Shown here: positions 25,297-33,029 of the stretch, in pieces | Layout: every line of letters starts with the position of its first letter | How positions within the stretch are numbered: the stretch's first letter is position 1 | DNA from: RGUW01 sp049421025 | Lineage (GTDB): Bacteria > Cyanobacteriota > Cyanobacteriia > PCC-6307 > Cyanobiaceae | DNA length: 44,355 nucleotides | Direction: 5' to 3' | Assembly (NCBI GenBank): GCA_049421025.1 | Contig: JBMSMG010000006.1 | Coordinates: forward strand, 1-44,355 | The notes under the pieces: model-generated | The model's database searches: none | Seen by the model: only the letters and a program-made list of their open reading frames with translations | What the model was told of the DNA's origin: nothing | Translations under genes and position numbers: made by a program

Positions 25297-26264
25297 CGGC
25301 GCGACAGCAAAGGCAGCAGGGTGGGGGCGATACCAATGCTCGACCAGCTGCCAACAGCAATGCCGACGGTTAAGGCCACCGCAAACCAGAACAGTGTGCT
25401 GCCCCCAAAGAAAATCAGCGCGATCAAGGGCAACAGGGTCGTCAAGGAGGTGTACAGCGAGCGGGTCAAGGTGGCATCAACTGCCACATCGACCTGATCG
25501 CTCAGCGGCAGGCTCTTGAGCGCTGTGCCCTGCTCGCGAATGCGGTCAAACACCACGACGGTGTCATTGACCGAATACCCGGCAACCGTGATCAAGGCAA
25601 CGGCAAACAGAGAATCGACCTCCACCCCAGCCAGCAGTCCAAGCCAGGCAAACAAGCCACAGGTGATCAACACGTCGTGGGCCAGGCAGAGCAAGGCAAG
25701 GGCAGCAAAAATGCGGTCGTAGCGCACGGTGATGTACAGCGCGATGGCTGCAAAGCTGACCAGCAAGGACACCAAAGATCCCTTAAGCAGCTGATCACCC
25801 AGGGTTGGGCCAATGGTGTTGACCGCGGTGCCGTCGGGTTCGAGCGGACCGAGGACGCCTGTGAGACCTTTGCTGAGCTGGGCTGCCTGCAGGGGGCTGA
25901 GTTCGGGCAAACGCAACAGCACCGAGCGTCCGCCATCGAGCACTTGCACCTGGGCTGAAGCGAGATTGGGCGCCGAGGCTCCTGTCTCAGGATCAGCGGC
26001 CAGGGTCAACTGCCGCAGGTCACGCTGCACCTGATTGGCGGTAAGAGAACCGCAGCTGTCATCGCAGCGGCGCTCGAGCTGAATCTGTGTGCCACCGGTG
26101 AAATCCAACCCTGGCCTCAGCGGAAAGCCGATCGCCGGGCTCAGCCAGCACAACGCCATGCCCACAACGGAGAGCAGGCAGGCCATAGCCGATCCCCACC
26201 AGGCCAAACGCCGGTGGCGGTTGATGCTCAGATAGCGCAGGGGTGGCTTGAGAGCTGAATCCAT
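25293..26264 (-). CDS. secF: Protein translocase subunit SecF
   Basis: A 323-residue inner-membrane subunit that, with SecD, uses the proton gradient to pull proteins through SecYEG. It has six helices. Hallmarks are GLDFTGGTQIQL near the N-terminus, ALITVAGYSVNDTVVVFDRI and TRSLYTSLTTLLPLI. The start overlaps the secD stop (TGATG), and the next small gene starts in its stop codon. Confidence 0.96.
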   Translation of the reverse strand: MDSALKPPLRYLSINRHRRLAWWGSAMACLLSVVGMALCWLSPAIGFPLRPGLDFTGGTQIQLERRCDDSCGSLTANQVQRDLRQLTLAADPETGASAPNLASAQVQVLDGGRSVLLRLPELSPLQAAQLSKGLTGVLGPLEPDGTAVNTIGPTLGDQLLKGSLVSLLVSFAAIALYITVRYDRIFAALALLCLAHDVLITCGLFAWLGLLAGVEVDSLFAVALITVAGYSVNDTVVVFDRIREQGTALKSLPLSDQVDVAVDATLTRSLYTSLTTLLPLIALIFFGGSTLFWFAVALTVGIAVGSWSSIGIAPTLLPLLSRR

Positions 26265-27781
26265 CAGGCAGCACTCCGGGGCAGCTGCCCTATGGGCATG
26301 AAGTAGTTACTGCGCCGCAAACCGGAGTAACCCATCAGCAGCCTGAGAATGCTGCGGGTGCAAGTCAGCGCCGTAAACAGGCTGAGCAGCAGGCCGATCG
26401 CCAGGGTCACCGCAAAGCCCTTGACCAGCCCCGTGCCAAGGGCAAACAGGGCGACACAACTGATCAAGCCGGTGACATGGCCATCAAGAATCGACGAGAA
26501 AGCCAGTGAAAATCCAGTGTCGATCGAGCGCATCAAGGTGTTGCCGGTGCGCAGCTCCTCTTTCACCCGCTCAAAGATCAAAACGTTGGCATCGACAGCC
26601 ATGCCGATCGACAGAATGAAGCCGGCAATCCCTGGAAGGGTCAGCGTCACTGGGATCAACGCGTAGACCGCCAGATTGAACAGGCCATACAGGCTCAACG
26701 AGATCACCGCCACCAGCCCAGGCAGGCGGTACACAACCACCATGAAAACGGCCACTAGAGCGAGGCCCGAGAGCGCAGCGATCAGGCTGGTGCGGATGTT
26801 TTCAGCACCCAGCGAGGGGCCGACGGTGCGCACTTCGATGATCTTGACGGGCAACGGCAATGAACCACCGCGCAACTGCACCTCGAGGTCGCGGGCCTCT
26901 TCAGCCGTGAAGTTACCGGTGATGGTCGCCCCGCCCCCGGTGATGCCAGCTGAGCGAAACTCAGGTCCCACCGAGGCTTCGCTGATCGAGCGGCCATCGA
27001 GAACGATGCCGAGCAAGCGGCCGGTACCGGCGATCGACTGCGTCAGCTCGGCAAACTTGTCGCCACCTTCACGGTTGAACGAGAGGGTGACATCCCAACC
27101 GCTACCGCTCTGCTGCTGCTGCCGGCCAGCACCGGTGAGATCCTTGCCGCTAAGGGCCGACGGCTCATAGAGAGCAACGATCCGGCGGTTGACGGCCTCA
27201 AGCAGAAGCTCAAGCTGCTCACTCTCACTGCTGCCAGCAGGCACAGCCACATCAAGCTGCCGCAGGGAGTTGGCCAGTTGCTCAGACGGCAGTGCTGGTG
27301 TTGGGGGCTTGGAGCTTTCACCCGCACCAGCCGTGGGTTCTGCATCTGGAGCGCTCTTGGGTTTGATGCTGGCCAAAACAGCTGTGGCCTGCCGCTTGAG
27401 CTGCAGCAGAGCTTGCATGTCTTTTTCAGTTCCAGGCTTTTGAGCCCTGAACTCAAGCAGCGCCGTGGTGCCGAGCACTTTGGCGGCACGGGTTGGATCC
27501 TGCTCGCCGGGCAGTTGCAGCACCAGCTGGTCGTTGCCGACGGTCTGCAGGGTGGACTCAGCCACACCCAAGCCGTTGATACGCCGCTCCAGAACCGCCT
27601 TGACCGCCTCGAGCTGCTCGCTGTCCACACGCTTGATGGAGCCGGCAGGCATGACCTGCAGCATCAGCTGACTACCGCCGCGTAGATCGAGTCCGAGTTG
27701 CAGCGGGAAGGACAGCAGCAGGGCCCCAGCGGCAATGGCCAGAGCCAGGATCAGGGCAATCCACCCCTGTTGACGTGCCAT
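26264..27781 (-). CDS. secD: Protein translocase subunit SecD
   Basis: A 505-residue partner of SecF. Hallmarks are LGLDLRGGSQLMLQV at the start of the periplasmic domain, LQLPGEQDPTRAAKVLG, the FTAEEARDLEVQLRGGSLP segment, and SIGMAVDANVLIFERVKEEL in helix 4. A low-complexity Pro/Ser/Ala insert (about residues 147-167) sits in the periplasmic P1 domain. It starts one base after the pdhB stop. Confidence 0.96.
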   Translation of the reverse strand: MARQQGWIALILALAIAAGALLLSFPLQLGLDLRGGSQLMLQVMPAGSIKRVDSEQLEAVKAVLERRINGLGVAESTLQTVGNDQLVLQLPGEQDPTRAAKVLGTTALLEFRAQKPGTEKDMQALLQLKRQATAVLASIKPKSAPDAEPTAGAGESSKPPTPALPSEQLANSLRQLDVAVPAGSSESEQLELLLEAVNRRIVALYEPSALSGKDLTGAGRQQQQSGSGWDVTLSFNREGGDKFAELTQSIAGTGRLLGIVLDGRSISEASVGPEFRSAGITGGGATITGNFTAEEARDLEVQLRGGSLPLPVKIIEVRTVGPSLGAENIRTSLIAALSGLALVAVFMVVVYRLPGLVAVISLSLYGLFNLAVYALIPVTLTLPGIAGFILSIGMAVDANVLIFERVKEELRTGNTLMRSIDTGFSLAFSSILDGHVTGLISCVALFALGTGLVKGFAVTLAIGLLLSLFTALTCTRSILRLLMGYSGLRRSNYFMPIGQLPRSAA

Positions 27782-27782
27782 T

Positions 27783-28766
27783 TCAGATCTGACCAGCGCT
27801 CAGAGCCTTGGCAGCGTCAACAATCTGATGGGGCTGAATGATGGTGAGGTTTTCGAGGGCGCCGTTGTACGGGGTCGGTATGTCCTGGGACGAGAGCCTC
27901 ACCGGCCGAGCGTCGAGGTCATCGAAACAGTGCTCTGTGATCAGTGCCAGGAGCTCAGCGCCGATGCCCCCGGTCTTCATGCACTCTTCGACGACGATCA
28001 CCTTGTGGGTCTTGCGGATCGAGGCACTGATCGCGTCCATGTCAAAGGGCTTGAGACTGATCAGATCAATCAGCTCTACAGAGATCCCCTCTTTTTCAAG
28101 CTGCTCAACCGCCTTGAGGCAGTGGTGCCGCATACGCGAGTACGTGAGGATCGTGACATCACTGCCCTCTCGCACAATCTCGGCTTTATCGAGGGCACAG
28201 GTGTAATCGCCCTCCGGAATGTCTTCGCTGAGGTTGTAGAGCAGGACGTGCTCAAAGAAGAGAACCGGATTGTTGTCGCGAATTGCAGCCTTCATCAGCC
28301 CCTTGGCGTTGGTGGGGGTGCTGACCGCAACGATTTTGATACCAGGAACGGCGTGGAAATAGGCCTCAAGGCGCTGGCTGTGTTCAGCGCCGAGTTGGCG
28401 CCCGACGCCGCCAGGTCCACGGACCACAGCGGGAATCGTGAAATTGCCGCCGCTGGTGTAGCGCAGCATCCCCATGTTGTTGGAGATCTGGTTGAACGCC
28501 AGCAGCAGGAAGCCCATGTTCATGCCTTCGACAATGGGCCGCAGACCCGTCATGGCAGCACCAACAGCCATACCGGTGAACGCGTTTTCCGCAATCGGGG
28601 TGTCCAGCACCCGAAGCTCGCCGTACTTGTCGTAGAGGTCCTTGGTGACTTTGTAGGAGCCGCCGTATTGCCCGACGTCCTCGCCCATGACACAGACATG
28701 GGGGTCGCGGGCCATCTCCTCGTCGATGGCTTCCCGCAGGGCGTTGAAGAGCAGGGTTTCTGCCAC
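27783..28766 (-). CDS. pdhB: Pyruvate dehydrogenase E1 component, beta subunit
   Basis: A 327-residue thiamine-diphosphate enzyme subunit that decarboxylates pyruvate for acetyl-CoA production. MAETLLFNALREAIDEEMAR, MGEDVGQYGGSYKVTK, RVLDTPIAENAFTG, GPGGVGRQLGAEHSQR and VVVEECMKTGG are typical of the cyanobacterial/plastid E1-beta. Start is GTG 28766. E1-alpha is not in view. It is embedded between a 31-residue ORF and secD in a long operon-like run. Confidence 0.95.
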   Translation of the reverse strand: MAETLLFNALREAIDEEMARDPHVCVMGEDVGQYGGSYKVTKDLYDKYGELRVLDTPIAENAFTGMAVGAAMTGLRPIVEGMNMGFLLLAFNQISNNMGMLRYTSGGNFTIPAVVRGPGGVGRQLGAEHSQRLEAYFHAVPGIKIVAVSTPTNAKGLMKAAIRDNNPVLFFEHVLLYNLSEDIPEGDYTCALDKAEIVREGSDVTILTYSRMRHHCLKAVEQLEKEGISVELIDLISLKPFDMDAISASIRKTHKVIVVEECMKTGGIGAELLALITEHCFDDLDARPVRLSSQDIPTPYNGALENLTIIQPHQIVDAAKALSAGQI

Positions 28767-28795
28767 GGCGAAGGAGTCAGTCAGGCCAACCTATC

Positions 28796-28891
28796 TCAGC
28801 CGCCTGCGGCAAAGGTGCTCAGCAGCAGTACAGACAGGAGCATCCCTGGCAGCAGCAGGGTGACCAGCAATCCCAGGTCGTGCAGTGTCAT
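28796..28891 (-). CDS. Very small single-helix membrane protein (31 aa)
   Basis: A 31-residue ORF, MTLHDLGLLVTLLLPGMLLS followed by a short hydrophobic tail ending FAAGG. Nearly all of it is one membrane helix, like the tiny subunits of photosynthetic complexes, although it matches none I know (PsbM, PetN, PsaM, Ycf12). It starts 10 bases after the DUF3082 stop and ends 29 bases before pdhB, in the same direction. Context and composition support it; recognition does not. Confidence 0.45.
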   Translation of the reverse strand: MTLHDLGLLVTLLLPGMLLSVLLLSTFAAGG

Positions 28892-28901
28892 GGAGGGCAC
28901 C

Positions 28902-29255
28902 CTAATCGGCTTCGGCGCTGCCTGCAGCTGGTTCTGCCATCGCCTCTGAAGCAGGAGGAGTCGGCTGGGCACCAGGCAGCAAGCTCCTGACAAACACAAG
29001 GCTCAGGCCCAGGCCAATGAAACCGAAGCTGAACGTGGCCAAAAAGGCGATCCCCACGATCAAGGTTTCGAGCGCCGTGGCGATGCTCTGGGCGATTCGG
29101 GCGGTGTAGTGAGGCGGATGCAGCGCGTAGTACTGCACCATCCGCAGGCTGAGGCCGTAGCTCAACCAGGCCAGCAGGCCTGCGGTGAGCGCACCGCTGA
29201 GAAAACTCAGCGGGCCCTTGCGCTTGGGGGTTTCGGCAGCCATTGAATCGCTCAT
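28902..29255 (-). CDS. DUF3082 family membrane protein
   Basis: A 117-residue cyanobacterial protein with two hydrophobic segments: GALTAGLLAWLSYGLSLRMV at about 21-40 and VGIAFLATFSFGFIGLGL at 67-84. The central HYTARIAQSIATALETLIVG and the end LSLVFVRSLLP are typical of DUF3082. The C-terminal tail is Pro/Ala/Glu-rich. Its start overlaps the ispE stop (ATGA). Function is unknown. Confidence 0.82.
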   Translation of the reverse strand: MSDSMAAETPKRKGPLSFLSGALTAGLLAWLSYGLSLRMVQYYALHPPHYTARIAQSIATALETLIVGIAFLATFSFGFIGLGLSLVFVRSLLPGAQPTPPASEAMAEPAAGSAEAD

Positions 29256-30187
29256 GGCACCAGGCTGACACCACGCTCTGTGGTGGCCGTCACCCAGTGC
29301 TCAAAACCTGCTGCTGCCAGCCCTGAAGCCAGATCATCAGCCGCTTGTGCCGCCTCAGATCGGTCGTTGAAGAGAGCAAAGAGCGTTGGACCCGAGCCAC
29401 TCATGGCCACAGCCAGAGCGTGCTCAGCACCGGCTAACAGCTGCAGGCCTTGGGAAACCACCTCCAGCTCAGGTGTCACCACAGCCTGCAGATCGTTGCG
29501 CAGAGGCGGCAGCGCGCCCCCTGTAGCGAGGGCCTGCAGCAGAGGGCTCTGGCGCAGTGCCTGACGCCGCTGCTCAAAATCGGCTTCTTGGGCGAGATAG
29601 AAGTCCCCGCGCAGCTCACGGCAGCGTCCATAGGCCCAGGGCGTGCTGACGCTGCTGAGCGGATGCTTGATCAGCAGCACCCCCATGGCACGGCTGGGCG
29701 CAAGCCGGGGTGACTCGAGCACCTCGCCGCGACCGAAGCACAGCTGCGCGCCACCCTGCAGGCAAAACGGCATGTCAGAGCCAAGTTCGGCTGCAAAACC
29801 GAGCAGCGCATCGGGCGAATAGCCCAAACCCCAGAGGGCGTTGAGACCGAGCAACGCAGCGGCCCCATCACTGGAGCCACCCGCAAGCCCTGCTCCTACA
29901 GGGATGCGCTTGTGCAACTGCATGGCTGCCCCCAGCTCAGGGAAGCCACTGCGGCTGCGCAGGAGTTCGGCGGCCTTGATGATCAGGTTGGAGCCATCAA
30001 CAGGCAGGTCGGCGCGATCGCAGCTCAGGCTCAGGCCAGCATCGGCCCTGGGCTCGAGCTCCAGCAGATCGCAAAGATCGACGCTCTGCATGAGCATCGC
30101 CAATTCATGAAACCCGTCGGGGCGCAGACCCAGCACCTCGAGATGGAGATTGATCTTGGCCGGTGCGGCGACCACGAGCTTCGCCAT
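29252..30187 (-). CDS. ispE: 4-diphosphocytidyl-2-C-methyl-D-erythritol kinase
   Basis: ATP-dependent kinase of the MEP pathway, which supplies isoprenoids for carotenoids, phytol and quinones. The 311-residue GHMP kinase has APAKINLHLEVLGLRPDGFH, the ATP loop PVGAGLAGGSSDGAAAL and MSGSGPTLFALF. It starts immediately after the rsmA stop and overlaps the DUF3082 start. Confidence 0.96.
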   Translation of the reverse strand: MAKLVVAAPAKINLHLEVLGLRPDGFHELAMLMQSVDLCDLLELEPRADAGLSLSCDRADLPVDGSNLIIKAAELLRSRSGFPELGAAMQLHKRIPVGAGLAGGSSDGAAALLGLNALWGLGYSPDALLGFAAELGSDMPFCLQGGAQLCFGRGEVLESPRLAPSRAMGVLLIKHPLSSVSTPWAYGRCRELRGDFYLAQEADFEQRRQALRQSPLLQALATGGALPPLRNDLQAVVTPELEVVSQGLQLLAGAEHALAVAMSGSGPTLFALFNDRSEAAQAADDLASGLAAAGFEHWVTATTERGVSLVP

Positions 30188-31051
30188 CTAGAGCTGCTCC
30201 GCAGTGATGCGATTCAAACCTGCCGCCAGTTCGACCCAGGCTGCAGGTGGAATCTCCTGGGGCCGTTGCGCCAGATCAATGCCGGCGGCGGCGCTCAGGG
30301 GCACGAGCTGCGTTTCGGGCAGCAAGCTGGCCAGGCTGTTGCGCAGCATCTTGCGCCTCGAAGCAAAGGCCAGCTTGAGCAGCTGCTCAACCCTTTGAGC
30401 CAGCGGCTGGGCCAAACGCTGCTCAAGCGGCAAAGGATCGACACAGATCACTTCTGAATCAACCCGTGGGGGCGGCTCAAAACAGCGAGGCGGCACCGCG
30501 CAGACCCGTTCGGCAGAGGCCAGCAGCTGCATGCGCACGCTCAGTGCCGAATAGCTGCTGGATCCAGGTCGGGCCCGGATGCGTTCGCCCACCTCGCGTT
30601 GCACCAGCAACACCAGCCGCTGGTAGGGATCAGCTGCAGGGCGATCCAGCCGTCCGATCAGACGCTCGAGCAATGGCCCTGTGATGTTGTACGGAATATT
30701 GGCCACCACTTTGGTTGCCGCAGGCAGCTCGAGCTGGAGCACATCGCCTGCATGCAAAGCAAAGCGCGGATCGGATCCAAAGCGTTCCTCCAGCCCCTGC
30801 AACAGATCGCGATCGAGCTCGACGGCCTGCACCGACGACGCAGCGGTGCTCAGCAACTGTGCGGTCAGTGCACCACGACCGGGCCCCACCTCAAGGATGG
30901 TGTCGCTGCTCTGCACATCAGCAGCGGCAACGATCTGGCGCAGAACATCGGCATCCTTGAGCCAGTGCTGGCCAAAACGCTTGCGTGTGCGGTGGTGGGA
31001 GAAGGGATGGGCCAAAGGCTGACGCCCAGACGCAGCGGCGCTAAAGATCAT
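30188..31051 (-). CDS. rsmA: 16S rRNA (adenine1518-N6/adenine1519-N6)-dimethyltransferase
   Basis: Dimethylates two adenines in helix 45 of 16S rRNA (KsgA). Motifs are RTRKRFGQHWLKD, ILEVGPGRGALT, VELDRDL, VVANIPYNITGPLLERL, and the C-terminal PRVDSEVI and FASRRKMLRNSL. ATG 31051 lies inside a 23-base inverted repeat. TTG 31015 is an alternative start, since the first dozen residues are unconserved. It is the first gene of a long minus-strand run with ispE, DUF3082, pdhB and secDF. Confidence 0.95.
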   Translation of the reverse strand: MIFSAAASGRQPLAHPFSHHRTRKRFGQHWLKDADVLRQIVAAADVQSSDTILEVGPGRGALTAQLLSTAASSVQAVELDRDLLQGLEERFGSDPRFALHAGDVLQLELPAATKVVANIPYNITGPLLERLIGRLDRPAADPYQRLVLLVQREVGERIRARPGSSSYSALSVRMQLLASAERVCAVPPRCFEPPPRVDSEVICVDPLPLEQRLAQPLAQRVEQLLKLAFASRRKMLRNSLASLLPETQLVPLSAAAGIDLAQRPQEIPPAAWVELAAGLNRITAEQL

Positions 31052-31060
31052 CTTTAGCGC
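31038..31060. repeat. 23-base inverted repeat spanning the rsmA start codon
   Basis: Arms GCGCTAAAGAT (31038-31048) and ATCTTTAGCGC (31050-31060) are perfect complements with a one-base spacer. In rsmA mRNA the AUG would sit in the apex loop of a hairpin with at least 8 pairs. No T-run follows on either strand. It could be a DNA operator between rsmA and the divergent gene at 31073, or a translational control hairpin. Confidence 0.6.
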
Positions 31061-31072
31061 TCAGCCAGCACC

Positions 31073-31321
31073 ATGCCGAAGCTCTTGATGCCAGCGCTCC
31101 TGCTTGGGGCTGCCCTGTTGCAGCCGCTCAGCGCACGAGCCGGGGTGGCCATCGGTGAATCAATCTGGGACAAAAAGGCCGCGATTGGCATCGCCATGCA
31201 ATCGGTGCCCGCCGGCGCCCAGGTCACCAGCACCAGCTGCCAGGAGATCGAGGTCGGACTGGGCAACTACCACTACCTCTGCAGGGTGGAGTACACAGAC
31301 CCGATCAACCCCAGTCGCTGA
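31073..31321 (+). CDS. Small exported protein, unknown function
   Basis: An 82-residue protein with a clear signal peptide (LLMPALLLGAALLQPLSARA, cleavage near residue 23). The mature part of about 60 residues contains two cysteines (SCQEIEV and YLCRVEYTD) that may form a disulfide in the periplasm or lumen. It is divergent from rsmA, with only 21 bases between starts. Its end overlaps the YraN gene by 17 bases. No known domain. Confidence 0.65.
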   Translation: MPKLLMPALLLGAALLQPLSARAGVAIGESIWDKKAAIGIAMQSVPAGAQVTSTSCQEIEVGLGNYHYLCRVEYTDPINPSR

Positions 31322-31670
31322 GCGAGCACCAGCGCACTGCACCACGCCTGGGTGGCAGCCAAACCAGTGCAGCCACCAATTGCAGCTCAAAACACCCGTA
31401 CTGCGGATGCGCAGCCAGCCAGCAAGCGATGCTGCGCCTGAGCCGCTGCCGCTTGCGCAGGCGCAGGGCAGCCCAGCCACCGCCATCGGGCCCCGCGCTC
31501 GATCGCCCCTTAACCTCAACCACCAGCAGCCGCTGGGGCTTGGTGAGCACCAGGTCAAGCTCCCCCCAGCGGCAGCGCCAATTGCGAGCCACAAGCAGCC
31601 AGCCACGGGCCAGCAACAAGCGCAGCACGCGTTGCTCAGCCCAACCTGCCGCCACGGCCCAGTGCTTCAT
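31305..31670 (-). CDS. YraN family (UPF0102) nuclease-fold protein
   Basis: A 121-residue protein with the restriction-endonuclease-like core RNWRCRWGELDLVL and LLVVEVKGRSS: the ELD and E-x-K residues form the putative metal site. The C-terminal half, RKRQRLRRSIACWLAAHP, is also typical. No activity is firmly established for the family; a role in DNA repair or uptake has been suggested. It is divergent from the pentapeptide gene. Confidence 0.85.
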   Translation of the reverse strand: MKHWAVAAGWAEQRVLRLLLARGWLLVARNWRCRWGELDLVLTKPQRLLVVEVKGRSSAGPDGGGWAALRLRKRQRLRRSIACWLAAHPQYGCFELQLVAALVWLPPRRGAVRWCSLSDWG

Positions 31671-31717
31671 CAGCTGTTCACGACTGTCTCTAGGGTTCCC
31701 TCATTGACGCTTCCGCC

Positions 31718-32239
31718 ATGGGAACTGGGCTGATCGCCAAGGCCGCCTCAGCGATGAGGGCGCAGCTGCCCGTCTGGCTAGCGGCTGCTCTGGTGCTGCT
31801 ACTGGGTCTATGGCCCGCTGGAGAGGCCTGGGCAGCCGTCGATGTCGCCAAGCAGGTGCTGATCGGTGCGGACTACAGCCACCAGGACCTGCGAGGAGCC
31901 ACCTTCAACCTGGCGAACCTGCGCGAAGCCACCTTTGCGGGCTCCGATCTGCAGGGAGCTTCGCTGTTCGGGGCCAAACTGCAGGATGCCGACCTGAGCG
32001 ACACCAACCTGCGTGAAGCGACGTTGGATTCAGCTGTCTTTGACGGAACCGATCTCAGCAATGCGGTTCTTGAGGATGCCTTTGCGTTCAACACCAAATT
32101 CAGCAACGTGACCATCACCGGGGCTGATTTCAGCAATGTGCCCCTACGTCCAGATGCTCTCAAAACCCTGTGCGCGACTGCCAGCGGCAGCAACCCGGTC
32201 ACGGGCCGCGACACCCGCAGCACCTTGGGTTGCAGCTGA
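31718..32239 (+). CDS. Lumenal/periplasmic pentapeptide-repeat protein
   Basis: A 173-residue protein with a signal peptide (VWLAAALVLLLGLWPAGEAW, cleavage near 40). About 16 pentapeptide repeats of A(D/N)LxX type follow, running from IGADYSHQDLRG to DFSNVPL, and should form a right-handed beta-helix. A C-terminal Cys pair (TLCATAS and TLGCS) may close the end. Similar proteins reside in the thylakoid lumen of plants and cyanobacteria. ATG 31754 is an alternative start. Confidence 0.82.
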   Translation: MGTGLIAKAASAMRAQLPVWLAAALVLLLGLWPAGEAWAAVDVAKQVLIGADYSHQDLRGATFNLANLREATFAGSDLQGASLFGAKLQDADLSDTNLREATLDSAVFDGTDLSNAVLEDAFAFNTKFSNVTITGADFSNVPLRPDALKTLCATASGSNPVTGRDTRSTLGCS

Positions 32240-32241
32240 CC

Positions 32242-32643
32242 ATGGGGCTTGATCAACGCAGTCTGGACAAGCTCAAGGAGCTCGGCAGACGCCTGCCGCA
32301 AGCGCTGCCGCCGCCTCAGGCTCAGCCCAAGCCAAACCAGTCCGCACCGATGCAGGGCCGGCATCCACTGGAGACAGAGACCGATCCCAAGCTGCTCTTC
32401 CAACAACTGATGCAGGCCAGTCCAGATGGCAGCGTGCCGCCCCACCTGCTGGCAAGGCTCAAGCAGCTGGAGGCCGAGTTGCCATCCAAAACGCAAGGGC
32501 AAGAGCATGGACAAGCCGCTCAACCCAGTCAGCGCCAGGGCCAGCGGCGGCGGCACCAGCAGGCCCAGCACGCTCAAAGCTCTGAGGACGATGCGCTCTA
32601 TGTGGCCTTTGAGCAACTGTTGCTAGAAGACGACGAGCTCTAA
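32242..32643 (+). CDS. Hypothetical Gln/Pro-rich acidic-ended protein
   Basis: A 133-residue protein of unknown role: MGLDQRSLDKLKELGRRLPQ, a Pro/Gln-rich linker, a helical block (DPKLLFQQLMQASPDGSVPP), another Gln/Arg-rich stretch and an acidic end EDDEL. Much of it looks disordered. ATG 32242 is two bases past the pentapeptide stop, and its stop overlaps the next start (TAATG), so the three genes are likely co-transcribed. Confidence 0.65.
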   Translation: MGLDQRSLDKLKELGRRLPQALPPPQAQPKPNQSAPMQGRHPLETETDPKLLFQQLMQASPDGSVPPHLLARLKQLEAELPSKTQGQEHGQAAQPSQRQGQRRRHQQAQHAQSSEDDALYVAFEQLLLEDDEL

Positions 32644-32990
32644 TGCGAATGAAGCGACTGCTCAGTGGTGTTGCAGCAGCTGCGGCCTGCTGCATGACGG
32701 CGGCAGGAGCCGCTATGGCGATGCCCAAAGGTGAGCCACTCAGCCAGAAGGAAAGCTTCATGCTCATGTTTGGCAAGGGCAACGGCGCCATGCGTGTGCT
32801 TTGTGCTCTGCAGAAAGAGGGCGTGATTGATCAGGCCACACGGCAGTTATGGGTCAACAAGCTTGAGCACCTGCTCAGCGAATCTGCTGACAGCGCAGTG
32901 GATCGCCGCAACACGCGCATTGGCATGGCCTTCGCCGACGCCCGCGGACAGCTCTGCCCTACGCGAATCATGGGCCGCTCCGATCCGTAG
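32643..32990 (+). CDS. Small exported protein, unknown function
   Basis: A 115-residue protein with a signal peptide (MKRLLSGVAAAAACCMTAAG, cleavage after AMA near 26). The mature part has ESFMLMFGKGNGAMRVLCAL and a C-terminal GQLCPTRIMG, so two cysteines could pair. It is coupled to the preceding gene (TAATG) and lies 39 bases before gap. No known domain. Confidence 0.65.
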   Translation: MRMKRLLSGVAAAAACCMTAAGAAMAMPKGEPLSQKESFMLMFGKGNGAMRVLCALQKEGVIDQATRQLWVNKLEHLLSESADSAVDRRNTRIGMAFADARGQLCPTRIMGRSDP

Positions 32991-33029
32991 GCTGAGACGG
33001 TTGTCTTTCGCTTCGATCAGAGCGCTGCC

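Noticed and set aside
27828..28949. A 373-codon open frame on the plus strand
   Set aside because: Antisense to pdhB; no recognisable domain.
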